Below are positions 8,968-16,610 of a stretch of DNA of 64,000 nucleotides, piece by piece. Source of the stretch: JANQEU01 sp965601455 (GTDB taxonomy: Bacteria > Bacteroidota > Bacteroidia > Cytophagales > Cyclobacteriaceae); NCBI GenBank assembly GCA_965601455.1, contig OZ271831.1, forward strand, positions 4,092,001-4,156,000. Direction: 5' to 3'. Numbering within the stretch: position 1 is the stretch's first letter; each line of letters opens with the position of its first letter. The translations under genes were made by a program, and so were the position numbers. The notes beneath the pieces were generated by a model. It had not been told where the DNA came from, made no database searches, and saw nothing but the letters and a program-made list of their open reading frames with translations.

Positions 8968-9828
8968 TTATTCATAGTGTCGATGCAGGTCCGGATCGTT
9001 CAAAATCTCGTCTACGATCGTATCCACATCAAAATCCTCCTTGGTGGGATGCTTCTGAAAGAACTCGATGTATTTCTTATCGACGGTATCAGCAACCTCA
9101 TCGGCATATTCATCGACGTATTTTGAAATTGTCGCGCTGTATTCAGGATCAAACAACCGGGCATTGATTTGCATCCTTCCCGTAGCCTCCATGGCCTTGG
9201 CCTTTTTAGAGCATCGGCAAGGATTACTCAAATCCACGAGCCCACATTGCCTGTTCATAAAAGCATGGAATTCCTTTCTGGTTCTTGATAATTTCTGCCG
9301 ATAATTATCCTTGGACAAACCGAATACCTCCGCCCCGGTTTGATGATCCACCTTGAATACATCTCCAATCAGATAAAATAGACGTTGTTCCCTTGTCAAG
9401 CACATTAGCATTCCCGACATGCATCTGGTCCTGGCTGTTTTTGTCCTCAGTATCTGGTCTTCTTCTTCCTCGGGCGTCAACTCAGGACTAGGTATCGCAT
9501 TAAGCTGATCGGCAAAGTCGTCAAAGTCTTTCCAACGATCCTCCATAGGGCGACGTTTGGTTTGAAGAAATTGATTGGCCACAATACGGTACGCCCAGGT
9601 ACGGAACGAACTCTTGCCTTCGAAGGAAGAGAGTTTTGTGATGATCTTGATAAGAACCTCCTGCGTAAGGTCTTTGGCCTCATCCTGGTCATTGGTATAC
9701 TTCCACGCTACATTATAAATAAAGGGCTCATGGAGGCGGATTAACTCATCAAGCGAGTTTTTATCTCCCTCCACGGCTTTGATTACAAGCGCATGACTTT
9801 TCTGTTCGATTTGTTCGTTTCCAGTCAT
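8968..9828 (-). CDS. ECF sigma factor with C-terminal cysteine-containing extension
   Basis: RNA polymerase sigma-70 family, extracytoplasmic-function type. Region 2 covers about residues 28-95 (WKYTNDQDEAKDLTQEVLIKI, then FRTWAYRIVANQ) and region 4 about 140-195 (CLTREQRLFYLIGDVF, then HTH GAEVFGLSKDNYRQ). After region 4 comes an unusual extension of about 90 residues that starts with a cysteine cluster (CGLVDLSNPCRC), a possible metal or redox sensor. No anti-sigma gene is adjacent, which fits regulation through the extension. It lies between a glycosidase-like and a nucleoside-hydrolase-like gene on the same strand, so it may control them; that is an inference. Confidence 0.9.
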   Translation of the reverse strand: MTGNEQIEQKSHALVIKAVEGDKNSLDELIRLHEPFIYNVAWKYTNDQDEAKDLTQEVLIKIITKLSSFEGKSSFRTWAYRIVANQFLQTKRRPMEDRWKDFDDFADQLNAIPSPELTPEEEEDQILRTKTARTRCMSGMLMCLTREQRLFYLIGDVFKVDHQTGAEVFGLSKDNYRQKLSRTRKEFHAFMNRQCGLVDLSNPCRCSKKAKAMEATGRMQINARLFDPEYSATISKYVDEYADEVADTVDKKYIEFFQKHPTKEDFDVDTIVDEILNDPDLHRHYE

Positions 9829-9917
9829 CTATGGCTTTTAGTTTTGAGACTATGGATAACAAAAGATAAACACAACCGCTCTATTTGACTATCAATTTTC
9901 CCAAAGTGAAAGTTACA

Positions 9918-11306
9918 TCAATCGACTGTGCCCGGGACATTGAAGTCAGTGCCTTCAGCATCGATGATCAAAACCCAGTCTTGACCTTTTCCTGTGGAAG
10001 GTGGTGAGACCATGACCTTCTCAGACTTTTTCAATTTTGAGGAATAAAAGGCAGCTCCGGTCCGTGGGTCGTACCACCATGAATCGTAATTCTCTCCTGT
10101 TAGACTGCTTATATCAAGAGTTGTAGCCTTTCCTGTAGGAAAGTATATCATCGCATAACTTCCCTCCGAAGATCGTGTGGCTATGACATAGTTTTCATCC
10201 TCCACCTGTTGTCCGGGGACTATATCCGGAGCAGGGATTCTGCTAAGAAAAGGACGGGAAAGCATGAGATTCTTGAGGTGTTTGGCCTGATTTGCCATGG
10301 GTAGATTCAACGCTTCTTTCCAGGGCCGGAGCGGCTGGTTGATTGGTTCCCTTTCAACGGTATACATCTGCCAAACGGCATGGCAACCATAGCTTTGCCC
10401 AAAGGCGCCAGCAAACACATTCCAATACATTATTCTTCGGATGTCTTCAGGAATACTATACCCTAACTCCTTGGCATTGAAGCAATTTGGGTGATCTTCA
10501 TATAGTGGTTCTCCATCTAAAACCGGCTTAATCGGTGTTAGGTTATAGTCATTTTGAATATTAGTATAGGTACCTCTGTTCGCACAATGGCCAGACTGAT
10601 GCATATTAAAATCCAGCCATTCGTCTTCATGAAACCAGGTTGAGGAACCACCCAGATCCTTGGGTTGCGGATGAAAAGTCATCAGTGTTTTGTCAGGATC
10701 CCCAACACCTTCCAATACTCCTTTCCCCATCGCGCGCCATACCTCCACATCGTCGGTATCTTCTCTCGGATTTCTGTCCCCACCAACAATCCAGATAATG
10801 TTCTGTTGATCACGGTATCGATCACCTATCCATTTTCCATAGGCATATGCATTTTCCTGATTTAAAACCTCTGGTCCTACTCCCCACGAATTTGTAAATA
10901 GTTTATCACCCCATGTAGGAAGCAGAGCGACATACATCCCTAATTCCTCAGCTTTTTGAATGGCGTAGTCAACGTGTTCAAAATAGTCCGCATTTGGAGT
11001 GCTGGGATCATTATTGAAAAGGGGAGTATGACCGTACGGGTTTGGTGTATTTAGACCATCAATTTCTGCCAGGGCAACTGCATGAATCACAGTAAAACCC
11101 TGATTAGCTCTTGTTTCCAGGTATAAGTCAATTTCTTCACGATCGCAACGATGAAACAGCTCCCAGGCAGTGTCTCCTAACCAAAAGAACGGCTCATTGT
11201 TCTCAGTAACAAGAAACCGTTCATTGTCCGATACTTTAAGTCGCTGAGAATAACTTAATTGGTGTATGACAAGGAAAACGAGGAGAAAAACGATGCGATG
11301 CTTCAT
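9918..11306 (-). CDS. GH140-like glycoside hydrolase (DUF4038) with C-terminal collagen-binding-like domain
   Basis: Secreted glycosidase of the DUF4038/GH140 type; characterised GH140 members are apiosidases acting on pectin side chains. The signal peptide (MKHRIVFLLVFL) ends near LSYSQ. The family hallmark FWLGDTAWELFHR lies near residues 40-52, followed by a TIM barrel. Candidate acidic catalytic positions are GGDRN near 178 and DGEPLYE near 270; these assignments are tentative. The last 90 residues (IATRSSEGSYAMIYFP, WWYDPRTG) match the putative collagen-binding domain that usually follows DUF4038. The start at 11306 was chosen over 11333 because it begins the signal peptide. The actual substrate is not known. 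Confidence 0.82.
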   Translation of the reverse strand: MKHRIVFLLVFLVIHQLSYSQRLKVSDNERFLVTENNEPFFWLGDTAWELFHRCDREEIDLYLETRANQGFTVIHAVALAEIDGLNTPNPYGHTPLFNNDPSTPNADYFEHVDYAIQKAEELGMYVALLPTWGDKLFTNSWGVGPEVLNQENAYAYGKWIGDRYRDQQNIIWIVGGDRNPREDTDDVEVWRAMGKGVLEGVGDPDKTLMTFHPQPKDLGGSSTWFHEDEWLDFNMHQSGHCANRGTYTNIQNDYNLTPIKPVLDGEPLYEDHPNCFNAKELGYSIPEDIRRIMYWNVFAGAFGQSYGCHAVWQMYTVEREPINQPLRPWKEALNLPMANQAKHLKNLMLSRPFLSRIPAPDIVPGQQVEDENYVIATRSSEGSYAMIYFPTGKATTLDISSLTGENYDSWWYDPRTGAAFYSSKLKKSEKVMVSPPSTGKGQDWVLIIDAEGTDFNVPGTVD

Positions 11307-11425
11307 ACTGATGTTAAACGTGGTCGACGTCAAAAGTAGAAATCATTGAGGAAATCACTTTACCCAATTACTTTCAACGAGCATCAAATTTCTTATTGGT
11401 AATCCAAATTAATCAATGGATATAC

Positions 11426-11433
11426 TACTTTTG
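11426..11433 (+). promoter_or_regulatory. Probable -7 element of tRNA-Arg
   Basis: TACTTTTG fits TAnnTTTG and lies 10 bases before the first base of the tRNA. No -33 element at the usual spacing was clear. Confidence 0.5.
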
Positions 11434-11443
11434 CACCTCATTT

Positions 11444-11517
11444 GGACCCGTAGCATAACTGAATAGTGCACCAGATTACGGCTCTGGAGGTTGCAGGTTT
11501 GAATCCTGCCGGGTTCA
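11444..11517 (+). tRNA. tRNA-Arg (anticodon ACG)
   Basis: A complete 74-nt cloverleaf. Acceptor arms GGACCCG/CGGGTTC (one GU pair), D stem GCAT/GTGC, anticodon stem CCAGA/TCTGG with loop TTACGGC giving anticodon ACG, variable loop AGGTT, T stem GCAGG/CCTGC, discriminator A. CCA is not encoded. The D loop is AACTGAATA and the T loop TTTGAAT, so position 19 is A and position 56 is T instead of the near-invariant G19 and C56; the two changes compensate each other. A strong terminator follows 10 bases downstream. A34 would be deaminated to inosine by TadA to read CGN codons. Confidence 0.96.
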
Positions 11518-11527
11518 CAAAGAAAGC

Positions 11528-11557
11528 AAAACCCTCGACGTCAGTCGGGGGTTTTTT
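11528..11557 (+). terminator. Terminator of tRNA-Arg
   Basis: Stem AACCCTCGAC/GTCGGGGGTT (one GU pair) with a four-base loop, then six T. It is repeated in diverged form 169 bases downstream. Confidence 0.88.
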
Positions 11558-11605
11558 CATTTCCGAATGAGCTAAATTTATTTAGGCGAATGAGTAGAAT
11601 GAAAA

Positions 11606-11623
11606 AAATCAAATCTTTGATTT
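11606..11623. repeat. Perfect inverted repeat
   Basis: AAATCAAA/TTTGATTT arms of 8 bp around two bases. It is followed by GAGGGTTTTG, which resembles the right half of the nearby terminators, so it may be another decayed terminator. Confidence 0.55.
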
Positions 11624-11643
11624 GAGGGTTTTGTTTTCGGAAT

Positions 11644-11687
11644 TTGGAACACAAAGTGATCACCGGAGGTAATCCTGCCGGGTTCAC
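11644..11687 (+). pseudogene. Remnant of tRNA-Arg 3' end
   Basis: Bases 11671-11687 repeat exactly the 17 bases at 11502-11518 (T-stem 3' strand, acceptor 3' strand, discriminator). The preceding CGGAGGT matches the tRNA region at 11484-11491 apart from one base, but the T stem 5' strand and loop between them are deleted. The anticodon arm and D arm are almost gone. It cannot fold as a tRNA. It is either a decayed tandem duplicate or the far end of a small integrated element. Confidence 0.7.
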
Positions 11688-11696
11688 GAATATAGC

Positions 11697-11725
11697 AAAC
11701 CCTCAACTACAGTTGGGGGTTTTTT
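11697..11725 (+). terminator. Second copy of the tRNA terminator
   Basis: Stem AACCCTCAAC/GTTGGGGGTT, four-base loop and T run. It matches the first terminator in layout, and the flanking AGCAAA and TTTTTTCATTTCC are conserved, but compensating stem bases have changed. Confidence 0.8.
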
Positions 11726-11897
11726 CATTTCCTATTGACCCAGAATTTATTTGAGTTTTTTTTGTCTGAATCCTTACCAATTACCACTTTTCAATCGAAT
11801 CACCACATTTTTTGATTTATCAGTCTCATCCAGCCAGGTGACTTAAGTCACCAATCGCCTACTACGGATTGTAGATATTCGATGGTACAAAATTGGT

Positions 11898-12260
11898 ATG
11901 AGACTGTTTGGTAAAATATCAATCCTTTTTGCCGGGCTTCTGCTGTTGACCCATACTGTGCTTCCTCATCAACATCATGGTGATCTGGATGACACAGAAC
12001 ACTATGCCGCTCATGAATCTGCAAGTAATTGGATCGAATACCTGCAACTTGCCTTCCACTTTAGTCCGGGGGAAAATCACCTGGAGGACTATCAGACAAC
12101 CGATTCCTTTACATTTTACAACTATCTATTCACCAGTATTGAATGGACGGGTTTTAGCGATCGAATCCCAGCAGCTAAAATACAAAGAGCCCCAGTAGCC
12201 ACCTATTTACCCCTATTTCTTTGTTCACATCCATTTAGAGGCCCACCCAGTTTGAGTTAA
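11898..12260 (+). CDS. Small secreted histidine-containing protein of the metal-efflux operon
   Basis: A 120-residue protein of unknown family with a signal peptide (about residues 1-22). The mature N-terminus has a metal-binding look: PHQHHGDLDDTEHYAAHE, five His with several acidic residues. Similar short His-rich proteins are often the first gene of Bacteroidetes Czc/Cus operons. It may bind or sense the exported metal in the periplasm; that is inferred from composition and position. The czcA-like gene starts 34 bp downstream. A second cluster near the C-terminus (CSHPFRGPP) could add ligands. Confidence 0.7.
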   Translation: MRLFGKISILFAGLLLLTHTVLPHQHHGDLDDTEHYAAHESASNWIEYLQLAFHFSPGENHLEDYQTTDSFTFYNYLFTSIEWTGFSDRIPAAKIQRAPVATYLPLFLCSHPFRGPPSLS

Positions 12261-12294
12261 TTCATAACGCTCAAATCCTCTAAATCTTAACACT

Positions 12295-15200
12295 ATGCTT
12301 GACGCTATAATTGGCTTCAGCCTGAAGAATAGGCTGATTGTCCTACTATTTACTTTCTCTATAATCGCCTTTGGGACTTACTCTCTTACCGTGATTCCCA
12401 TTGGTGCCGTCCCGGACGTAACCAACAACCAGGTACAGGTGATAACAACCTCCCGTGACCTGGCGACGCAGGATGTCGAACAGTTCATCACCTATCCAGT
12501 TGAGTTGGAGATGGCCAATCTACCCGGCGTTAAGGAGATACGATCCATTTCAAAATTTGGACTATCCGTCGTAACCATCGTCTTCGAAGACCGACTAGGC
12601 ACCCACCTTCCCCGGCAACTGATCGCGGAAAAAATTAAGAGTGCATCTCAAAACATTCCGGAAAGCTTCGGGACACCGGAAATGGGACCCATTTCTACTG
12701 GTCTTGGTGAAATCTACCAATATATACTGGAAGTAGATCCGGCCTATCGAAACTTATACAGCACCATGGATCTTCGGACCATCCAGGATTGGATTGTAAA
12801 GCGTCAACTGTCTGGTATTCCTGGAGTGGTCGAAGTCAATACCTGGGGTGGTTTTCTCAAGCAATATGAAGTCACTATTAATCCCAGGAAATTGATGGCT
12901 ATGCAAATCTCAACATCTGAAGTCTATGAGGCCTTGTCATCCAATAACAGCGTTGCTGGTGGGGGATACATCGAAAAATCAGAGGCCGCTTTTTTCATAA
13001 GGGGAGAGGGACTGGTCAAAACCGTAAATGACATCGAAAACATTGTGGTAACCACTCGACAGGGCATACCTATTTACATAAAGGACCTTGCCCGCGTCGG
13101 ATACGGTCATGCCACACGATTTGGAGCTATTTCCGGCAACGGTGAAGGTGAGAAAGTTCTTGGTCAGGTAATGATGTTGAAAAATGCGAATTCCAATGAA
13201 GTAATTGAAGCAGTAAAGCAGCGAGTGAAGGAAATTTCGCCCTCTCTACCTGACGGAATTTCAATTAATCCTTTCCTGGAAAGAAGCGAACTGATTGGAA
13301 GGACTACGGGCACCATCACCGAAAATCTCGTGCTTGGTTGTCTGATAGTCATTTTCGTCGTTGTTCTTCTGCTGGGAAACTGGCGAGCAGGACTTGTGGT
13401 CGCATCAGTGATTCCCTTGTCCTTGCTTTTTGCCCTCAGCATGATGAATGTGTTCGGAGTGGATGCTAACCTGATGAGCCTTGGGGCCATCGATTTCGGG
13501 ATTATCATAGATGGCGCAGTAATTATTGTTGAGTACACCGCATACCAGCTAACAAAAAAAGGTGGAGTTTATCACAACCTGTCACCCAAGGGGAAAGCCG
13601 ATTTTATCAATGAACTCACTTTTGGAAGCGCTTCCAAAATGATGCATTCGGCTGTTTTTGGACAGCTAATTATCATCATCGTTTTTATACCCATCCTTTC
13701 GCTATCCGAGGTGGAAGGTAAAATGTTCCAGCCTATGGCTCTGACTTTTGTGTTTGCCTTAATAGGTGCGATGTTACTATGTTTCACCTATGTCCCGGTG
13801 ATCTCAAGCATGTTCCTTCGGCCCGGAAAAAGTGACGAAAAGAACCTGTCAGCAACTATCATGAAAGCTATCAAGAACGCCTATCAGCCTTTACTAGCAG
13901 GGGCACTACGGCATAAAAAAATAGTCATTGCAATCGCAATCACTCTTTTAGCAGGTACCACAGTTGTATTCATACGACTGGGAGGTGAATTTGTCCCAAC
14001 CCTGGATGAAGGTGACTTCGTAATCCAGCCAGTCCTTCCTACAGGCACTTCGTTGAGCAGGACTGTGGAGATAACAACCGACATTGAAAAAGCAATTAAA
14101 AGGTTCCATGAAGTAGACCAAGTGGTTACGAGAATTGGCGCCGCCGAAGTCCCAACAGATCCAATGTCAATGGAAGAGACAGACGTCATTATCACATTAA
14201 AAGACCGTGAATCATGGAGTATGACAAAAGACGAACTGGCCGATGCCATAAAGAAAGAGCTGGTGAATGAAATGCCTGAATACGATTATGAGTTTACCCA
14301 GCCCATTGAGATGCGTTTCAATGAGTTAATCACTGGTGTAAGGGCGGATCTTGCGATAAAAATTTATGGAGATGACCTTTCAACGTTGGCGGATAAGGCG
14401 GCAGAAATAGAAAAACTTATTGAAGGTGTGCATGGTGCCTCAGATATCACCATGGAAAAAGTTGAAGGACTACCTCAAATGCAGGTAAAGTACAACCGGG
14501 ATCAAATTGCCAGGTTTGGCCTCAATATTAGTGACGTCAACGACGTCATCAGCATGGGTTTCGCCGGGAAGGTTGCGGGAAGCGTTTTTGAGGGAGAGCG
14601 ACGTTTTGACCTTGTTGTTCGGTTTGATTCTGACTTCCGAAGGAATATAAATGACCTTGAAAATGCTTATGTGACCACAAAATCGGGTGTTGATGTTCCC
14701 TTAAGACAACTGGCAGCAATCTCCTACTCAACCGGTCCAGCCAAAATCTCTCGGGACGACACCAAAAGAAGAGTTGTAGTGGGAGTCAATGTCAGAGGGC
14801 GGGATTTGGAGTCGGTCGTAAATGATGTCAGAGAATTGATTGAGGAGAATATTAATCTGCCAGCCGGTTATCGAATAACCTATGGAGGCCAGTTTGAAAA
14901 TCTGCAAAATGCCCGAGAGAGACTCTCCTATGCGGTCCCAGTGGCTCTTCTCCTTATCTTTATCATGCTTCATTTTGCCTTTCAAAGTGCGAAAGACGCG
15001 CTCATGGTCTATTCAGCTATTCCGATGGCAGCCATTGGTGGGGTGCTGTTTCTTTGGATCAGGGAGCTACCATTTAGCATATCAGCAGGAGTAGGATTCA
15101 TTGCTTTATTCGGGGTAGCTGTTCTAAATGGTATTGTCTTAATAAGTCATTTCAAGAATCTCAAAGACAAAGGTTACGACAGGATTGACACGTTGGTCAT

Positions 15201-16608
15201 GGAAGGAACACTATCAAGACTTCGACCTGTTTTACTAACAGCTTCCGCTGCCGCACTTGGTTTCTTACCGATGGCTGTATCAACCTCGTCTGGTGCGGAA
15301 GTACAACGGCCTCTCGCTACTGTAGTCATCGGGGGACTAATTACTTCGACCTTATTAACTCTGGTAATCTTGCCGGTACTGTACTCTCTCTTGGATGGAA
15401 AAAAACTTACCCTAAGGATTCCTTTGCGAGCGATTTTACTTTTTGCCTTTGTCTTTCCAGGAATTCTAATGGCTCAGGACCATCCCGATCAGCTTGCCAA
15501 GTTAATCCGTATGGCGAAAGAAAATAACGCTGCCCTTCAGGCGTCAGAAATGGCAATTGAGAAAGAAAAGGTTAGAAAAGGTCTGGCCTTTGATTTACCA
15601 AAAACAGGGGTGTATTACGAGTATGACGAGGCAAATATTGCCCCAAACAATGAAGCACTGGGTACATGGGGCATCTCACAGGAATTAAGGTTCCCCACGG
15701 TTTATGCCAGAAGATTGAAAATTCAAAAACAGCGAATAGAAGTAGAAAAAAGTCGCTATGCTATGGCAGAGCTGTTACTTGAAAAACAAGTGTCTCAGAC
15801 ATATCATGAAATAATAGGTATAAACGCTATCCTGAGTCAATATGAATTTCTAGATAGCCTCTATAATCGTTTCTCTGAAGCAGCAGCACGTCGGTTTGAC
15901 CTTGGTGAAACCGACCAATTAGAGCAGCTGACAGCAGCAGCCAAACATCAGGAGGTACAGCTTTCGTTAGCTCAGATCCGTCAAGAACTAAATACCACCT
16001 ATGCGTACATGAAATCACTGATCCAAACAGATGTTATTGATGCAATTGAAGGTGATTTTTCCCGTCTTAGACTTGAATTACCGGATACGACACTACACCC
16101 TGGAAGAGAGTACTTTCGGCAATTGAAGATATTTAACGAAAAGCAATTCATGTTCCAAAAAGGCAATTGGCTTCCGGATATTCAGCTACAATATTTTAGG
16201 GCAAATAATGACGGGCCAGATAATCAGGTACTACCGGGTTTTCATGTGGGCATAGCCATTCCACTATTCTATGGACAACAAACTGCGCAGGTCCGGTCTA
16301 TTCAATTGGAGCAACAAATAATCAATTTTGAATCTGAGCAATATGATCAACAGCTTTTCACCGCCCTGGAAACAAGTCTGGGACAGCTGAACCAGTACCA
16401 AATTGCGCTGGAGCAGTGGGATGAGCAAGGGAAGCGACTTTCTCAAACCTTGCTAAATGTTGGAGCAAAATCGTATGACAGCGGGGAAATCAACTTCCTT
16501 GAATACATCCTGATTATTGAACGAGCCACCAGGCTTCATGTCAATTTTTTTCAAAATCAAATGGGATATAACGATACAGTAATTGAAATCAAGTACTTAA
16601 TGAACTAA
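12295..16608 (+). CDS. czcA: CusA/CzcA family heavy-metal RND efflux pump fused to a TolC-like outer-membrane domain
   Basis: Proton-driven export of metal cations. Residues 1 to about 1035 form a full HME-RND pump with 12 membrane segments and two periplasmic loops. The fourth membrane segment carries D400, D406 and E413 in DFGIIIDGAVIIVE, the CzcA-type signature for divalent metals (Zn, Co, Cd, Ni), not the CusA copper/silver type. After DGKKLTL comes a hydrophobic stretch ending in LMAQD near 1060 that looks like a signal peptide, then about 375 residues of coiled-coil/beta sequence of the TolC/CzcC outer-membrane factor type. A usual CzcA is about 1040 residues. This fusion occurs in other Bacteroidetes. 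The adaptor gene follows after 2 bp. Confidence 0.93.
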   Translation: MLDAIIGFSLKNRLIVLLFTFSIIAFGTYSLTVIPIGAVPDVTNNQVQVITTSRDLATQDVEQFITYPVELEMANLPGVKEIRSISKFGLSVVTIVFEDRLGTHLPRQLIAEKIKSASQNIPESFGTPEMGPISTGLGEIYQYILEVDPAYRNLYSTMDLRTIQDWIVKRQLSGIPGVVEVNTWGGFLKQYEVTINPRKLMAMQISTSEVYEALSSNNSVAGGGYIEKSEAAFFIRGEGLVKTVNDIENIVVTTRQGIPIYIKDLARVGYGHATRFGAISGNGEGEKVLGQVMMLKNANSNEVIEAVKQRVKEISPSLPDGISINPFLERSELIGRTTGTITENLVLGCLIVIFVVVLLLGNWRAGLVVASVIPLSLLFALSMMNVFGVDANLMSLGAIDFGIIIDGAVIIVEYTAYQLTKKGGVYHNLSPKGKADFINELTFGSASKMMHSAVFGQLIIIIVFIPILSLSEVEGKMFQPMALTFVFALIGAMLLCFTYVPVISSMFLRPGKSDEKNLSATIMKAIKNAYQPLLAGALRHKKIVIAIAITLLAGTTVVFIRLGGEFVPTLDEGDFVIQPVLPTGTSLSRTVEITTDIEKAIKRFHEVDQVVTRIGAAEVPTDPMSMEETDVIITLKDRESWSMTKDELADAIKKELVNEMPEYDYEFTQPIEMRFNELITGVRADLAIKIYGDDLSTLADKAAEIEKLIEGVHGASDITMEKVEGLPQMQVKYNRDQIARFGLNISDVNDVISMGFAGKVAGSVFEGERRFDLVVRFDSDFRRNINDLENAYVTTKSGVDVPLRQLAAISYSTGPAKISRDDTKRRVVVGVNVRGRDLESVVNDVRELIEENINLPAGYRITYGGQFENLQNARERLSYAVPVALLLIFIMLHFAFQSAKDALMVYSAIPMAAIGGVLFLWIRELPFSISAGVGFIALFGVAVLNGIVLISHFKNLKDKGYDRIDTLVMEGTLSRLRPVLLTASAAALGFLPMAVSTSSGAEVQRPLATVVIGGLITSTLLTLVILPVLYSLLDGKKLTLRIPLRAILLFAFVFPGILMAQDHPDQLAKLIRMAKENNAALQASEMAIEKEKVRKGLAFDLPKTGVYYEYDEANIAPNNEALGTWGISQELRFPTVYARRLKIQKQRIEVEKSRYAMAELLLEKQVSQTYHEIIGINAILSQYEFLDSLYNRFSEAAARRFDLGETDQLEQLTAAAKHQEVQLSLAQIRQELNTTYAYMKSLIQTDVIDAIEGDFSRLRLELPDTTLHPGREYFRQLKIFNEKQFMFQKGNWLPDIQLQYFRANNDGPDNQVLPGFHVGIAIPLFYGQQTAQVRSIQLEQQIINFESEQYDQQLFTALETSLGQLNQYQIALEQWDEQGKRLSQTLLNVGAKSYDSGEINFLEYILIIERATRLHVNFFQNQMGYNDTVIEIKYLMN

Positions 16609-16610
16609 CC

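Larger units (their letters stand above)
11558..11897. other. Non-coding stretch after tRNA-Arg with a decayed repeat
   Basis: About 340 bp without a credible ORF. It holds a small perfect inverted repeat (11606-11623), a tRNA-like remnant (11644-11687), a second copy of the tRNA terminator (11697-11725) and an AT-rich leader for the metal-efflux operon. In this leader, bases 11841-11852 contain the short palindrome GTGACTTAAGTC followed by ACC. Confidence 0.7.

Noticed and set aside
11502..11687. att sites of a present mobile element
   Set aside because: The repeat spacing is only 169 bp and no integrase or cargo lies between; at most it is a scar.
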